Part shown: positions 34,800-45,296 of the stretch, in pieces
How positions within the stretch are numbered: position 1 is the first letter of the stretch
Layout of the letters: every line of letters begins with the position of its first letter
Assembly: GCF_000620665.1 (NCBI RefSeq)
Contig: NZ_JIAU01000008.1
Location: forward strand, 1 to 64,000
DNA: 64,000 bases
Direction of reading: 5' to 3'
Source of the DNA: Sphingomonas sp. URHD0057
Lineage (GTDB): Bacteria; Pseudomonadota; Alphaproteobacteria; Sphingomonadales; Sphingomonadaceae
Program-made: the position numbers and the translations under genes
The notes under the pieces: generated by a model
What the model saw: the letters and a program-made list of their open reading frames with translations, nothing else
Database searches by the model: none
What the model was told of the DNA's origin: nothing

Positions 34800-35254
34800 G
34801 CACCTACACCGCAACGATCCGCTGGCACCGCACCGGCAACGGCGATTTCACCAAGGGCCAGTACAGCCGCGCCCACGAATGGACATTCGACGGCGGGGTG
34901 ACGGTGCCCGCGAGCGCGAGTCCGCACGTCGTCCCCGCTCCCTGGTCCGACCCGCAGGGGATCGATCCGGAGGAAGCGTTCATCGCCTCCCTCTCGTCAT
35001 GCCACATGCTGTTCTTCATCGATTATGCGCGCCGCGACGGGTGGACGATCGACAGCTACCACGACGATGCCGAAGGGCTGATGGAGAAGCGCGCCGACGG
35101 CAAGATCGCGATGACCCGTGTGACCCTGCGCCCGCGCATCATCTGGCACGGCGTTCCGCCGGAGGAAGACGATATCGCCGACCTCCACCACCGCGCGCAC
35201 GAAGCCTGCTTCATCGCCAATTCGGTCAACACGGAAGTGATAATCGACCAATGA
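34796..35254 (+). CDS. OsmC family protein
   Basis: A 152-residue OsmC/Ohr-fold protein. The first cysteine lies in 'FIASLSSCHMLFFI' and the second in 'AHEACFIANSVNTEV', the usual peroxidatic/resolving positions of organic hydroperoxide reductases. 'GIDPEEAFIA' is also family-typical. It probably reduces organic or fatty-acid hydroperoxides, although the OsmC subgroup with this pattern is not well defined. The start at 34796 overlaps the preceding stop, and the stop overlaps the start of the epimerase gene (ATGA). Confidence 0.85.
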   Translation: MSTYTATIRWHRTGNGDFTKGQYSRAHEWTFDGGVTVPASASPHVVPAPWSDPQGIDPEEAFIASLSSCHMLFFIDYARRDGWTIDSYHDDAEGLMEKRADGKIAMTRVTLRPRIIWHGVPPEEDDIADLHHRAHEACFIANSVNTEVIIDQ

Positions 35255-35667
35255 AACTCGGCCGTCTCAATCATGTGGGTGTCGCGACGCCGTCGATCGA
35301 AAACAGCCTCGCGCTGTACAAAACCATGTTCGGCGCCGAGCCGCACGGGCCGGCGTTCGACCTGCCCGCGCAGGGCGTGCGCGTGTGCTTCGTCGACACG
35401 CCCAACAGCCAGATCGAGCTGATCGAGCCGTTCGGCGAGGATTCGCCGGTGCAAAAATTCCTCGAGAAGAACCCGCTCGGCGGCCAGCATCACGTCTGCT
35501 TCGAGGTCCCCGACATCCACGCCGCCAAGGCCGAGTTCGAGGCCAAGGGCGCGCGCGTGCTGGGCGAGCCGCGTGTCGGCGCCCACGGAACTTTGGTGTT
35601 CTTCGTGCACCCGAGGGACATGGGCGGCGTTTTGACCGAGATCATGGAAACGCCCGCAGCCGCTTGA
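35251..35667 (+). CDS. mce: Methylmalonyl-CoA epimerase
   Basis: A 138-residue VOC-fold metalloenzyme that interconverts (S)- and (R)-methylmalonyl-CoA, joining the carboxylase and the mutase. Metal ligands: His in LNHVGVATPSI, Glu in SQIELIEPFG, His in GGQHHVCFEV and Glu in MGGVLTEIME. The ATG overlaps the OsmC stop by four bases. Its position between pccB and the mutase gene fixes the assignment within the broader VOC superfamily. Confidence 0.92.
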   Translation: MKLGRLNHVGVATPSIENSLALYKTMFGAEPHGPAFDLPAQGVRVCFVDTPNSQIELIEPFGEDSPVQKFLEKNPLGGQHHVCFEVPDIHAAKAEFEAKGARVLGEPRVGAHGTLVFFVHPRDMGGVLTEIMETPAAA

Positions 35668-35670
35668 CGG

Positions 35671-36252
35671 ATGTGCAACCTCTATACCCAGTCCAAATCG
35701 GTCGACGAGGTCGCGCGCCTGTTCCGCGACCTGCAGATGCCACTGAGCTTTCCCGACGACGTCCCCAATCTCGAGCCGCGCGAGATCGCGATCACCGATC
35801 GGGGACCGATCGTTCGCGCTGACAAGGGCGGCGAGTTCGACCTCGTCGTCCGGCGCTGGAGCTGGCCCGGCCCAGGCGGCAAGCCGGTCTTCAACTTCCG
35901 CTCCGACGGGCGCGAATTTTCCAGCGGCCGCTGCCTGATCGTCGCTGACCGCTTCTACGAGTTCACCAAGCCCGACGACGCCAAGGCAAAACGCAAGCAC
36001 AAATGGCGCTTCACCTTGCGCGACGCCGAGCAGTTCGCGATCGCCGGGCTGTGGCGCACCGATCCGAGCGTCGGCGAAGCCTTCACCATGCTGACGACCG
36101 ACCCCGGCGAGGACATCAAGCCCTACCACAACCGCCAGATCGTCGTGCTTCCGCCGGGCGATTTCGCGCGCTGGCTCGACCCGGCAGTGCCCGCCGCGGA
36201 GCTGTGCAAGCCGCTTCCGGCGGGCAGCTTGTCGGTCGAGCAGGTTTGCTGA
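35671..36252 (+). CDS. SOS response-associated peptidase, YedK/HMCES family
   Basis: A 193-residue SRAP-domain protein. Catalytic Cys2 (MCNLY), the Asn/Arg segment (VFNFRSDGREF), the Glu in RFYEF and the His in YHNRQIVVL are present. The family forms a thiazolidine crosslink with abasic sites in single-stranded DNA and shields them. Here several consensus positions are changed (RFYEF for G-F-Y-E-W, YHNRQIVVL for HDRMP-I-L), so it belongs to a diverged short subgroup. It starts three bases after the epimerase gene. A DNA-repair protein inside a propionate operon is unexpected. Confidence 0.85.
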   Translation: MCNLYTQSKSVDEVARLFRDLQMPLSFPDDVPNLEPREIAITDRGPIVRADKGGEFDLVVRRWSWPGPGGKPVFNFRSDGREFSSGRCLIVADRFYEFTKPDDAKAKRKHKWRFTLRDAEQFAIAGLWRTDPSVGEAFTMLTTDPGEDIKPYHNRQIVVLPPGDFARWLDPAVPAAELCKPLPAGSLSVEQVC

Positions 36253-36259
36253 CGCAGCG

Positions 36260-36327
36260 GTACTCCTGCGAAGGCAGGAGCCCAGACTCTTTTGTTTTGG
36301 GCTGGACCCCTGCCTTCGCAGGGGTAC
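36260..36327. repeat. Family B-like palindromic repeat B2
   Basis: GTACTCCTGCGAAGGCAGGA forms the left hairpin and CCCCTGCCTTCGCAGGGGTA the right one, with a CCCAG...CTGG middle. The architecture equals B1, B3 and B4, but the arms have a different sequence. It lies between the SRAP gene and the methylmalonyl-CoA mutase start and could act as a hairpin in the operon transcript. Confidence 0.75.
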
Positions 36328-36336
36328 ACAGGCGCC

Positions 36337-38469
<2,133 letters not shown>

Positions 38470-38584
38470 GCGCCTCTCCGACACGGGTGCCCGCGTCTGA
38501 AGCAATCGCGTCAATCAGGGAATGCACGCAAGGTGGGGGGCGGATTCTGGGCGTCGATGGATTTGTGATCGTTCCCGAAGTTTC

Positions 38585-38722
38585 GTGGCTGATTTTGATC
38601 TCATGCTCGACGTTTCCGATCGCCCGACGACTGCAGAACAGGCTGCGACGGAAGCAGAAGCTTTCATTAGTAAGCACGCCCGATCGGATGTGATTTGGGA
38701 AGTTTGGACGGAGACCACCTAG
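38585..38722 (+). CDS. Possible small protein, ~45 aa
   Basis: A short frame from GTG at 38585 ends 'KHARSDVIWEVWTETT' after an acidic helical stretch (DRPTTAEQAATEAEAF). The composition is protein-like and it fills the gap between the mutase and pccA, but there is no clear ribosome site and no family. It may be a remnant of a larger gene. Confidence 0.3.
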   Translation: MADFDLMLDVSDRPTTAEQAATEAEAFISKHARSDVIWEVWTETT

Positions 38723-38741
38723 TGACTGTGCGCAACCGCTG

Positions 38742-40808
38742 ATGTTCAAGAAAATCCTGATCGCCAATCGCGGGGAGATTGCGTGCCGGGTGATCCGCAC
38801 TGCTCGGCGGATGGGGATCAACACCGTCGCGGTCTATTCCGACGCGGACGCTCGCGCGCCGCATGTCCGCATGGCCGACGAGAGTGTGCGGCTTGGGCCG
38901 CCACCTGCGTCTGAATCCTACCTCAAGGCAGAGCTGATCATCGACGCGTGCAAGGCGACCGGCGCCGAGGCCGTGCACCCCGGCTATGGCTTCCTGTCGG
39001 AGCGCGAGAGTTTCGCCAAAGCGCTCACCAAGGCCGGGATCGCGTTCATCGGGCCGCCGCCCAAGGCGATCGCGGCGATGGGCGACAAGATCGAGTCCAA
39101 GAAGCTGGCGCAGAAAGCCGGCGTCAACATCGTCCCCGGTTATCTCGACGACATCGCCACGACGGCTGAAGCCGTCAACATAGCCAAGGGCATCGGCTAT
39201 CCGGTGATGATGAAGGCCTCGGCCGGCGGTGGCGGTAAGGGCATGCGGCTCGCGTACACCGAAAAGGATATCCGCGAGGGCTTTGAGAGCGTGAAGCGCG
39301 AAGGCTTGAACAGCTTCGGCGACGACCGCGTGTTCATCGAGAAATTCATCGAGGCGCCGCGCCACATCGAAATCCAGGTGCTCGGCGACCAGCACGGCAA
39401 CGTGCTCTATCTGGGCGAGCGCGAATGCTCGATTCAGCGCCGCAACCAGAAGGTGGTCGAAGAAGCGCCGTCGCCCTTCGTCACGCCGGCGATGCGCAAA
39501 GCGATGGGCGAGCAGGCGGTCGCGCTGGCCAAGGCGGTCGGATATTATTCGGCGGGGACGGTCGAGCTGATCGTCAACGGCGCCGACCCCAGCGGCAAGA
39601 GCTTCTACTTCCTCGAAATGAACACAAGGCTGCAGGTCGAGCATCCGGTGACTGAGGAGGTGACCGGGCTGGATTTGGTCGAGCAGATGATTCGCGTCGC
39701 GGCGGGGGAGAAGCTGGCGTTCACGCAGGACGACGTGAAGCTCGACGGCTGGTCGGTCGAAACGCGGGTGTACGCCGAAGACCCATACCGCGGGTTCTTG
39801 CCGAGCACGGGGCGGTTGGTGCGGTATGAACCGCCACAAACTCGTCATCCCCGCGAAAGCGGGGACCCAGCGAAACAGGAAAAACTGGGTTCCCGCCTGC
39901 GCGGGAATGACGAAGTCAGGGTGAGAATTGACGACGGCGTCGCCGACGGCGGCGAGGTCAGCATGTTCTACGACCCGATGATCGCCAAGCTGATCACCTG
40001 GGCGCCGACGCGCGAACAGGCGATCGACGCGCAGGTCGACGCGCTCGATGCGTTCGTGGTCGACGGCATCCACGACAATGTCGATTTCCTCTCCGCGCTG
40101 ATGCAGCACCCGCGCTTTCGCAAAGGCGACCTCGCGACCGATTTCATCGCCGACGAATTTCCCGAAGGCTTCCACGGCGCGCCCGCCGACGCGCAGCTCA
40201 TCGCCGACCTCGCGGTGATCGCCGGCATGGTCGCGACGATCACCGATGAGCGCGCTGCCGAGATCGACGGCCAGCTCGGCCCGCGCACGTATCTGTCGTG
40301 CGACCGCGTCGTGTGCATCGCGGGCGCGGAGCATCGCGTGCGCATCAAGCCTTATAAGGGCGGCACGCTGGCCCTCCTGAATGACGGCGACCTGATCGAC
40401 ATCATCGGCCGCTGGGTGCCGGGGCAGCGGCTGCTCGCGGTCGATGTCGACGGGCGGCGGCGCATCGTCCAGGTGCGCCGCGTCGGCCGCGGGTGGGAGC
40501 TGCAGTCGCGCGGCGCAAGCCACAAAGTGCAGGTGCTCAGCCCGCACATTGCCGAGCTCGCGCATCACATGATCGAGAAGGTGCCGCCCGATCTGTCGCG
40601 GCTGCTGCTGGCGCCGATGCCGGGGCTGCTGACGCGGCTCGACGTGGCGGTCGGCGACAAGGTCGAGGCCGGCCAGCCGGTCGCGGTGATGGAAGCGATG
40701 AAGATGGAGAATATCCTCCGCGCCGGCCGCGCCGCGACGGTCAAGGCGACTCCGGCCAAGCCTGGCGACAGCCTCGCGGTCGATCAGGTCATCGTGGAGT
40801 TTGAGTAG
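38742..40808 (+). CDS. pccA: Propionyl-CoA carboxylase alpha subunit (biotin carboxylase and carrier) with inserted repeat
   Basis: A 688-residue protein. The biotin carboxylase N-domain (MFKKILIANRGEIACRVIRT), ATP-grasp (MMKASAGGGGKGMRLAYTEK, 'KFIEAPRHIEIQVLGDQHGN', 'FLEMNTRLQVEHPVTEE'), BC C-domain, linker/BT domain and C-terminal biotinyl domain (VMEAMKMENIL, Lys biotinylated) are in order. It carboxylates biotin with bicarbonate and ATP and works with PccB. Repeat B3 at 39843-39912 is translated in frame as about 24 extra residues (RHPRESGDP...RLRGNDE) in a loop of the BC C-domain. The biotin motifs are intact, so activity is probably kept. Confidence 0.94.
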   Translation: MFKKILIANRGEIACRVIRTARRMGINTVAVYSDADARAPHVRMADESVRLGPPPASESYLKAELIIDACKATGAEAVHPGYGFLSERESFAKALTKAGIAFIGPPPKAIAAMGDKIESKKLAQKAGVNIVPGYLDDIATTAEAVNIAKGIGYPVMMKASAGGGGKGMRLAYTEKDIREGFESVKREGLNSFGDDRVFIEKFIEAPRHIEIQVLGDQHGNVLYLGERECSIQRRNQKVVEEAPSPFVTPAMRKAMGEQAVALAKAVGYYSAGTVELIVNGADPSGKSFYFLEMNTRLQVEHPVTEEVTGLDLVEQMIRVAAGEKLAFTQDDVKLDGWSVETRVYAEDPYRGFLPSTGRLVRYEPPQTRHPRESGDPAKQEKLGSRLRGNDEVRVRIDDGVADGGEVSMFYDPMIAKLITWAPTREQAIDAQVDALDAFVVDGIHDNVDFLSALMQHPRFRKGDLATDFIADEFPEGFHGAPADAQLIADLAVIAGMVATITDERAAEIDGQLGPRTYLSCDRVVCIAGAEHRVRIKPYKGGTLALLNDGDLIDIIGRWVPGQRLLAVDVDGRRRIVQVRRVGRGWELQSRGASHKVQVLSPHIAELAHHMIEKVPPDLSRLLLAPMPGLLTRLDVAVGDKVEAGQPVAVMEAMKMENILRAGRAATVKATPAKPGDSLAVDQVIVEFE
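39843..39912. repeat. Family B palindromic repeat B3, inside pccA coding sequence
   Basis: CGTCATCCCCGCGAAAGCGG ... CCTGCGCGGGAATGACG, two hairpins joined by CCCAG...CTGGG. It is nearly identical to B4 apart from a three-base length difference and a few substitutions. It sits in frame in pccA without stop codons in that frame. Confidence 0.85.
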
Positions 40809-40811
40809 CTA

Positions 40812-41273
40812 CTAGACTGGTGGGTGGCGAACGTGTGCTCCATCGGCCGCTAGCAACTGCGCACGCTCCAAGCTCCACTCGAAGCAGGACTCATTACAGT
40901 TGGGAATTACTATGTATTGGCGTGCATGAAGCACTCCACGGAACACGACCGGAATTCTGGCGCCGCTAATGGATTTGGTTGCCTGTCCAACAATCGTCCA
41001 GGCACGTTTGCTGTCCGGAAGGCCAACCTCGCCGTGGAGCTTGATCGACTGATTTTCGCAGCTTTCGGCGTAAAGCTCCGCATTGTGCGGACTAAGAATG
41101 TAGAGACCACTCACCGTGACCGACTTCTCACGATACGACTCTTTCTGACTCATCATCTGACAAAACGGAATCGCGTGCGCGAAGAGTTCTTGGCAGACCA
41201 GCGGTGGTTGCGGAGTGCAGCCGACTGAAGCTTCAGCAAGCACGAGAACTATCATAAGCGCGGTTTTCTTCAC
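40812..41273 (-). CDS. Hypothetical lipoprotein, 153 aa
   Basis: The N-terminus (MKKTALMIVLVLAEASVGC) is a signal peptide with a plausible but imperfect lipobox (SVGC), so it is probably an outer-membrane or periplasmic lipoprotein. The mature part has five more cysteines, suggesting disulphides, and OB/beta-like strands (KSVTVSGLYILSP, IPVVFRGVLHARQYIVIP). Similar small proteins occur in sphingomonads without known function. The ATG overlaps the stop of the CoA-ligase gene by four bases, which suggests cotranscription. GC is lower than that of its neighbours. Confidence 0.7.
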   Translation of the reverse strand: MKKTALMIVLVLAEASVGCTPQPPLVCQELFAHAIPFCQMMSQKESYREKSVTVSGLYILSPHNAELYAESCENQSIKLHGEVGLPDSKRAWTIVGQATKSISGARIPVVFRGVLHARQYIVIPNCNESCFEWSLERAQLLAADGAHVRHPPV

Positions 41274-42865
41274 CGGTTGGCACTCCTCAACTCGCTCCGC
41301 CTGAGCTTGCCCGTCGCCGTCTTCGGCAGTGCGTCCACGAACTCGATCTCGCGCGGATATTTGTAGGGGGCGATCTCAGCCTTGGCGTGGGCCTGGAGCT
41401 CGGCGACGAGCTCGTCCGAGGCTTCCGCGTCCGCCGCCAGCACCACGAACGCCTTCACCTTTTGCCCGCGCTCAGGGCAGGGCACGCCGATCACCGCGCA
41501 TTCGGCGACCGCAGGGTGCGACAGCAGCGCATTCTCCACTTCGGGCGCGCCGATATTGTAGCCCGAGCTGACGATCATGTCGTCGTTGCGCGCGAGGTAC
41601 CAATAATAGCCGTCGGCGTCGCGGCGGTAGGTGTCGCCGGTGACGTTCCAGCGCTCCGCCACGTAATCGGCCTGGCGCGGGTCATCGAGGTAGCGGCAGC
41701 CGGTCGGGCCCTTGACCGCGAGGCGGCCGACGCCTTCGTCCATCGGCTTGCCGTCCGCATCGAGCACGGTCGCTTCATAGCCAGGCACCGCCTTGCCGGT
41801 CGCGCCGGGGCGGATGTCCTCGCCCGCGGCGGAGACGAAAATGTGCATCATCTCGGTCGATCCGATGCCGTCGGTGATCGCGATCCCCGTGCGCTCGTGC
41901 CACGCGCGCCAAATTGCCTCGGGCAAATGCTCACCGGCCGAGATGCAATAGCGGAGGGTCTTGAGCGCGGCGTCGAGGTTCGGCTGCGACAGCATCGCTT
42001 TGTAGGCGGTCGGCGCGGTGCCAAGATGGCTCACGCCGAACTTCGCAATCGCCTCGAGCAGCGCGGGAGGACTCGCCTGTTCGAGCGTGGCACTTGCGGC
42101 GCCGAAGCGCAGCGAGAACATCGGCGTGATCCCGAGGCCGAACGTAAACGCCATCGGCGCTGAGGTCAGGAACACGTCGTCGGGCTTGGGGCCGACCAGA
42201 TGCTTCGCGAACGTGTCGCACGGTGCGAGCACGTCGCGGTGGAACTGGACGCAGCCTTTTGGAATACCGGTCGTGCCGCTAGTGAAGGCGATGATGCACG
42301 GGTCGTCGCGGCCGGTGTCGGCGGGCGGCAGCGGTACCAACGGCGCGGTGCGGGTCTCAAGTTCGCCCTTCCCGTAGTCCCCGTCATATTTGATGATGTG
42401 CTTGACGAAATGCGTCTGGTCGACCGCCTGGCGGAAGTCGCCGATGAACCGGCTGTCGACGATCGCGTGGGAGATTTGTGCGCGCTCGATCACGGTCGCG
42501 ATCTCGCCGGGGCGGAGCAAAGGCATGGTCGCGACCACCACGCCGGCGGCCTTGAGCACGCCGAGCCAGGCGGCGAATATCGTGTAACCGTTGGACCCTC
42601 GCAGCAGCACACGGTTGCCGGGGACGAGGCCGTGCTCCTCGATGAGCAGCCGCGCGATGCGCCCGCTGAAGTCGTCGAGATCGGCGTAGGTCCAGCGGCC
42701 ATGATCGTTGACGATCGCCAGCGCGTCCGGGGCGCCGCCCCTGAGCAATTCCGCCGCCGCGTTCAGCCGCTCGGGATATCGAAGCTCGGGCAGGTCGAAA
42801 CGGAATTCCGGAAGTAGCTCCGGCGGCGGCAGCCTGTCACGAACAAAGGAGTCGTACTCGCTCAT
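41270..42865 (-). CDS. Benzoate/2-aminobenzoate-CoA ligase-type acyl-CoA synthetase
   Basis: A 531-residue ANL superfamily enzyme that activates a carboxylate through an acyl-adenylate to its CoA thioester. Motifs: P-loop 'IAFTSGTTGIPKG', A5 'ITDGIGSTEMMHIF', A7 'WNVTGD', hinge 'YYWYLARNDDMIVSSGYNIG' and the catalytic Lys near 'LPKTATGKLRRSEL'. The IGSTEM pattern is typical of the aryl-CoA ligase (benzoate, 2-aminobenzoate) subgroup. It heads into a RidA/acyl-CoA dehydrogenase/enoyl-CoA hydratase/SDR operon. Repeat B4 lies just upstream of the start codon. Confidence 0.85.
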   Translation of the reverse strand: MSEYDSFVRDRLPPPELLPEFRFDLPELRYPERLNAAAELLRGGAPDALAIVNDHGRWTYADLDDFSGRIARLLIEEHGLVPGNRVLLRGSNGYTIFAAWLGVLKAAGVVVATMPLLRPGEIATVIERAQISHAIVDSRFIGDFRQAVDQTHFVKHIIKYDGDYGKGELETRTAPLVPLPPADTGRDDPCIIAFTSGTTGIPKGCVQFHRDVLAPCDTFAKHLVGPKPDDVFLTSAPMAFTFGLGITPMFSLRFGAASATLEQASPPALLEAIAKFGVSHLGTAPTAYKAMLSQPNLDAALKTLRYCISAGEHLPEAIWRAWHERTGIAITDGIGSTEMMHIFVSAAGEDIRPGATGKAVPGYEATVLDADGKPMDEGVGRLAVKGPTGCRYLDDPRQADYVAERWNVTGDTYRRDADGYYWYLARNDDMIVSSGYNIGAPEVENALLSHPAVAECAVIGVPCPERGQKVKAFVVLAADAEASDELVAELQAHAKAEIAPYKYPREIEFVDALPKTATGKLRRSELRSANR

Positions 42866-42867
42866 TT

Positions 42868-42934
42868 CGTCATCCCCACGAAAGTGGGGACCCAGCGAAA
42901 CAGAAACTGGGTTCCCGCTTGCGCGGGAATGACG
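42868..42934. repeat. Family B palindromic repeat B4, directly upstream of the CoA-ligase start
   Basis: The hairpin pair CGTCATCCCCACGAAAGTGG and CGCTTGCGCGGGAATGACG is almost the same as B3. Its edge lies two bases from the ligase ATG, so on the minus strand the ligase leader ends GTGGGGATGACGAA-ATG. The repeat supplies the only G-rich, ribosome-site-like bases. Confidence 0.85.
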
Positions 42935-42949
42935 ATGGAGAGGGTTGCA

Positions 42950-43342
42950 TCACTCCTCGACCACCGCCGTCGTTTCGATCTCGACGAGCGCAGCGTTTTC
43001 AACCAGGCCTTTGACCTCAACCAGCGCCATCGCGGGGTAATTCTTGCCCATGATCTCGCGCCACGCTCCGCCAATCTCGTCGCGCGAGTTGAGATATTCG
43101 GCGCGGTCGATCACGTAGATGGTCATGCGCACGATATGCTGCGGCCCGGCGCCGTCCTGGGCGAGGATTTCGAGCGTATTCATCAACGCCCGCGCGAACT
43201 GGCCGTGGAGCGTATGTTCCGGGAAGCTTTCGCGCTCGTCCCATCCGACGATTCCGCCGGTGAAGATCATCCGGCCCCTGGCGCTGATGCCGTTCGAATA
43301 GCCCTTGGGCCGCGGCCAGCCGGGCGGTTGCAGGATCTTCAT
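42950..43342 (-). CDS. RidA family (YjgF/YER057c/UK114) protein
   Basis: A 130-residue chorismate-mutase-like trimeric fold protein. Features: 'KGYSNGISARGRMIFTGGIV' (strands 1-2), 'QFARALMNTLEILAQDGAGP', 'RMTIYVIDRAEYL' and the C-terminal 'YPAMALVEVKGLVENAALVE', where the usual catalytic Arg of RidA is replaced by a Val-Glu-Val-Lys context. It may be an imine/enamine deaminase or ring-opening hydrolase acting on an amino-CoA intermediate. The ATG overlaps the acyl-CoA dehydrogenase stop (ATGA). Confidence 0.85.
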   Translation of the reverse strand: MKILQPPGWPRPKGYSNGISARGRMIFTGGIVGWDERESFPEHTLHGQFARALMNTLEILAQDGAGPQHIVRMTIYVIDRAEYLNSRDEIGGAWREIMGKNYPAMALVEVKGLVENAALVEIETTAVVEE

Positions 43343-44487
43343 GCCGCGCCCCCTTTGAGCAAATCGCGGGCGATGATCTGGCGCTGCACCTCGCTCGCGC
43401 CCTCGTAGATGCGCAAGCTCCGGATGTCGCGGTACAGCTCCTCGACCTTGACGCCCTTGGTCACTCCCGCGCCACCATGCATTTGCACCGCCGCGTCGAT
43501 CACCTGCTGCGCGCTTTCGGTCGCATGGAGCTTGGCCATGGCCGCGGCGCGGCGGTTGTCGGTACCACCAATGTCCTGCTGCCAAGCGGCGCGATAGATC
43601 AGCAGCACCGAGGCATCGATTGCCAGCGCCATGTCGGCGAGCTTCTCCTGAGTCACCGCATTGTCGGCGAGCGTGCCGCTGCCGAGCCGGCGCTTTGAAG
43701 CGAAGGCCAGCGCCTCGTCGAGCGCGCGCCGGGCGAATCCCAACGCCGCGGCACCGACCGTGACGCGGAACAGGTTGAGCGTCTCCATGCCGATGTGAAA
43801 GCCTTCGCCCGGCTCGCCGATGATCGCATCGGCCGGGATGCGGACATTGTCATATTTCAGCCGCGCCAGCGGATGCGGCGCGATGACGTGGATTCGCTCG
43901 GCGACTTCGACCGCTTCGGCCGGCACGATGAACGCCGAGAGGCCGCGCGCGCCCTCGCCTTCGCCGGTTCGCGCGAAGGTCACGTAAAAGTCCGCGATGC
44001 CGCCGTTGGAAATGTAAGTCTTCTCCCCGACGATGACCCATTCGTTGCCGTCGCGCATCGCCGACGTGGACATGTTCGCGGCGTCGGACCCGCAGTCGGG
44101 CTCGGTCATCGCGAAGGCGGCAATCGCCTCGCCCGCCGCGACGCGCGGCAGCCACTCGCGCTTTTGCTCGACGGTTCCGAACAGGCTGATCGCGCCGGAG
44201 CCCAGCCCCTGCATCGCGAAGGCGAAGTCGACGAGGCCATGGTATCGCGCGAACGTCTCGCGGCAGAGCGCGAGGCTGCGCACGTCGGGGCGGCGCTCGG
44301 CGTCACCGACGCACAATTTGAGGAAGCCTGCCTTGCCGAGCTCGGCGACGGTCGCGCGGACCGCAGCGTCCTCATCCGACGCTTCGGCGTCGTGGATCGT
44401 CGCTTCGCACCAGGCCTCGAGGTCGCTCGCCAGCTCGCGATGGCGCTCCTCGAAAAACGGCCAGGCGAGGAAGCTCTTGTCGCTCAT
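43339..44487 (-). CDS. Acyl-CoA dehydrogenase
   Basis: A 382-residue flavoprotein that introduces an alpha,beta double bond into an acyl-CoA. FAD/substrate motifs: '[16 protein letters not shown]', '[20 protein letters not shown]', '[20 protein letters not shown]' and the C-terminal '[20 protein letters not shown]' with the MCAD-type catalytic Glu. Electrons should go to ETF. It shares one base with the enoyl-CoA hydratase stop and four with the RidA start, so it is tightly coupled. Confidence 0.9.
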   Translation of the reverse strand: MSDKSFLAWPFFEERHRELASDLEAWCEATIHDAEASDEDAAVRATVAELGKAGFLKLCVGDAERRPDVRSLALCRETFARYHGLVDFAFAMQGLGSGAISLFGTVEQKREWLPRVAAGEAIAAFAMTEPDCGSDAANMSTSAMRDGNEWVIVGEKTYISNGGIADFYVTFARTGEGEGARGLSAFIVPAEAVEVAERIHVIAPHPLARLKYDNVRIPADAIIGEPGEGFHIGMETLNLFRVTVGAAALGFARRALDEALAFASKRRLGSGTLADNAVTQEKLADMALAIDASVLLIYRAAWQQDIGGTDNRRAAAMAKLHATESAQQVIDAAVQMHGGAGVTKGVKVEELYRDIRSLRIYEGASEVQRQIIARDLLKGGAA

Positions 44488-45296
44488 CAGTCGCCCTGGA
44501 ACTCCGGCATGCGCTTGTTCGCGAACGCCTCATAGGCGCGATGGAAATCGCGGGTTTGCATGCAGCGCGCCTGCGCCCGCGCCTCCATCTTCAGCGCTTC
44601 CTCGATGGGCACGTTCCACTCCGCGTCGAGCTGCGCCTTGGTCACCGCGTGCGCCAGGCTCGGGCCGCCGGCGAGATCGCGGGCAAGCGCCTGCGCATCG
44701 GCAAGGACGTTATCGCTAAGGCGATTCCAGAAGCCCCAGGCGTGCCCTTCCTCGGCGCTCATGTTGCGCCCGGTGAACAGCAGCTCGGCGGCGCGGCCGT
44801 GGCCGATGATCCGCGGCAGGATCGCGCACGCGCCCATGTCCGCGCCCGACAGGCCAACGCGGGTGAATAGAAAGGCGGTCTTGGCATCGGACGCGGCGAG
44901 CCTGAGGTCGCTGGCCATCGCCAGGATCGCCCCCGCGCCCGCGCAAACGCCTTCGACCGCAGCGATGATCGGTTGCGGGCACAGGCGCATGGCGCGCACC
45001 AGATCGCCGGTCATGGTGGTGAACTCGATCAGCCCATCGTGATCCATTTTGGTCAGCGGGCCGATGATCTCGTGGACGTCCCCGCCCGAGCAGAAATTGC
45101 CGCCGGCGCCGCTGATTACGACGGCTTTCACGGCGTAAGTTTGGTCGAGATTGTAGAAGGTCGCGCGAAGCTCGTTATAGCTCTCGAAGGTCAGTGGGTT
45201 CTTGCGCTCGGGGCGGTTGAGCGTGATCGTCGCGACGCCGTCGGCATAGTCCCACCGGAAATGCTCGGGCGTGAAGGCGGCGGGATCGAAGCTCAC
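44487..45296 (-). CDS. Enoyl-CoA hydratase family protein
   Basis: A 269-residue crotonase-fold enzyme. The CoA oxyanion hole is visible in '[20 protein letters not shown]' and '[18 protein letters not shown]'. In the catalytic segment the classic Glu pair (QPE... GGTQ) is replaced by '[20 protein letters not shown]', so it belongs to the subgroup found in aminobenzoyl-CoA-type clusters rather than to simple fatty-acid hydratases. The start GTG at 45296 overlaps the SDR stop by four bases. Confidence 0.85.
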   Translation of the reverse strand: MSFDPAAFTPEHFRWDYADGVATITLNRPERKNPLTFESYNELRATFYNLDQTYAVKAVVISGAGGNFCSGGDVHEIIGPLTKMDHDGLIEFTTMTGDLVRAMRLCPQPIIAAVEGVCAGAGAILAMASDLRLAASDAKTAFLFTRVGLSGADMGACAILPRIIGHGRAAELLFTGRNMSAEEGHAWGFWNRLSDNVLADAQALARDLAGGPSLAHAVTKAQLDAEWNVPIEEALKMEARAQARCMQTRDFHRAYEAFANKRMPEFQGD

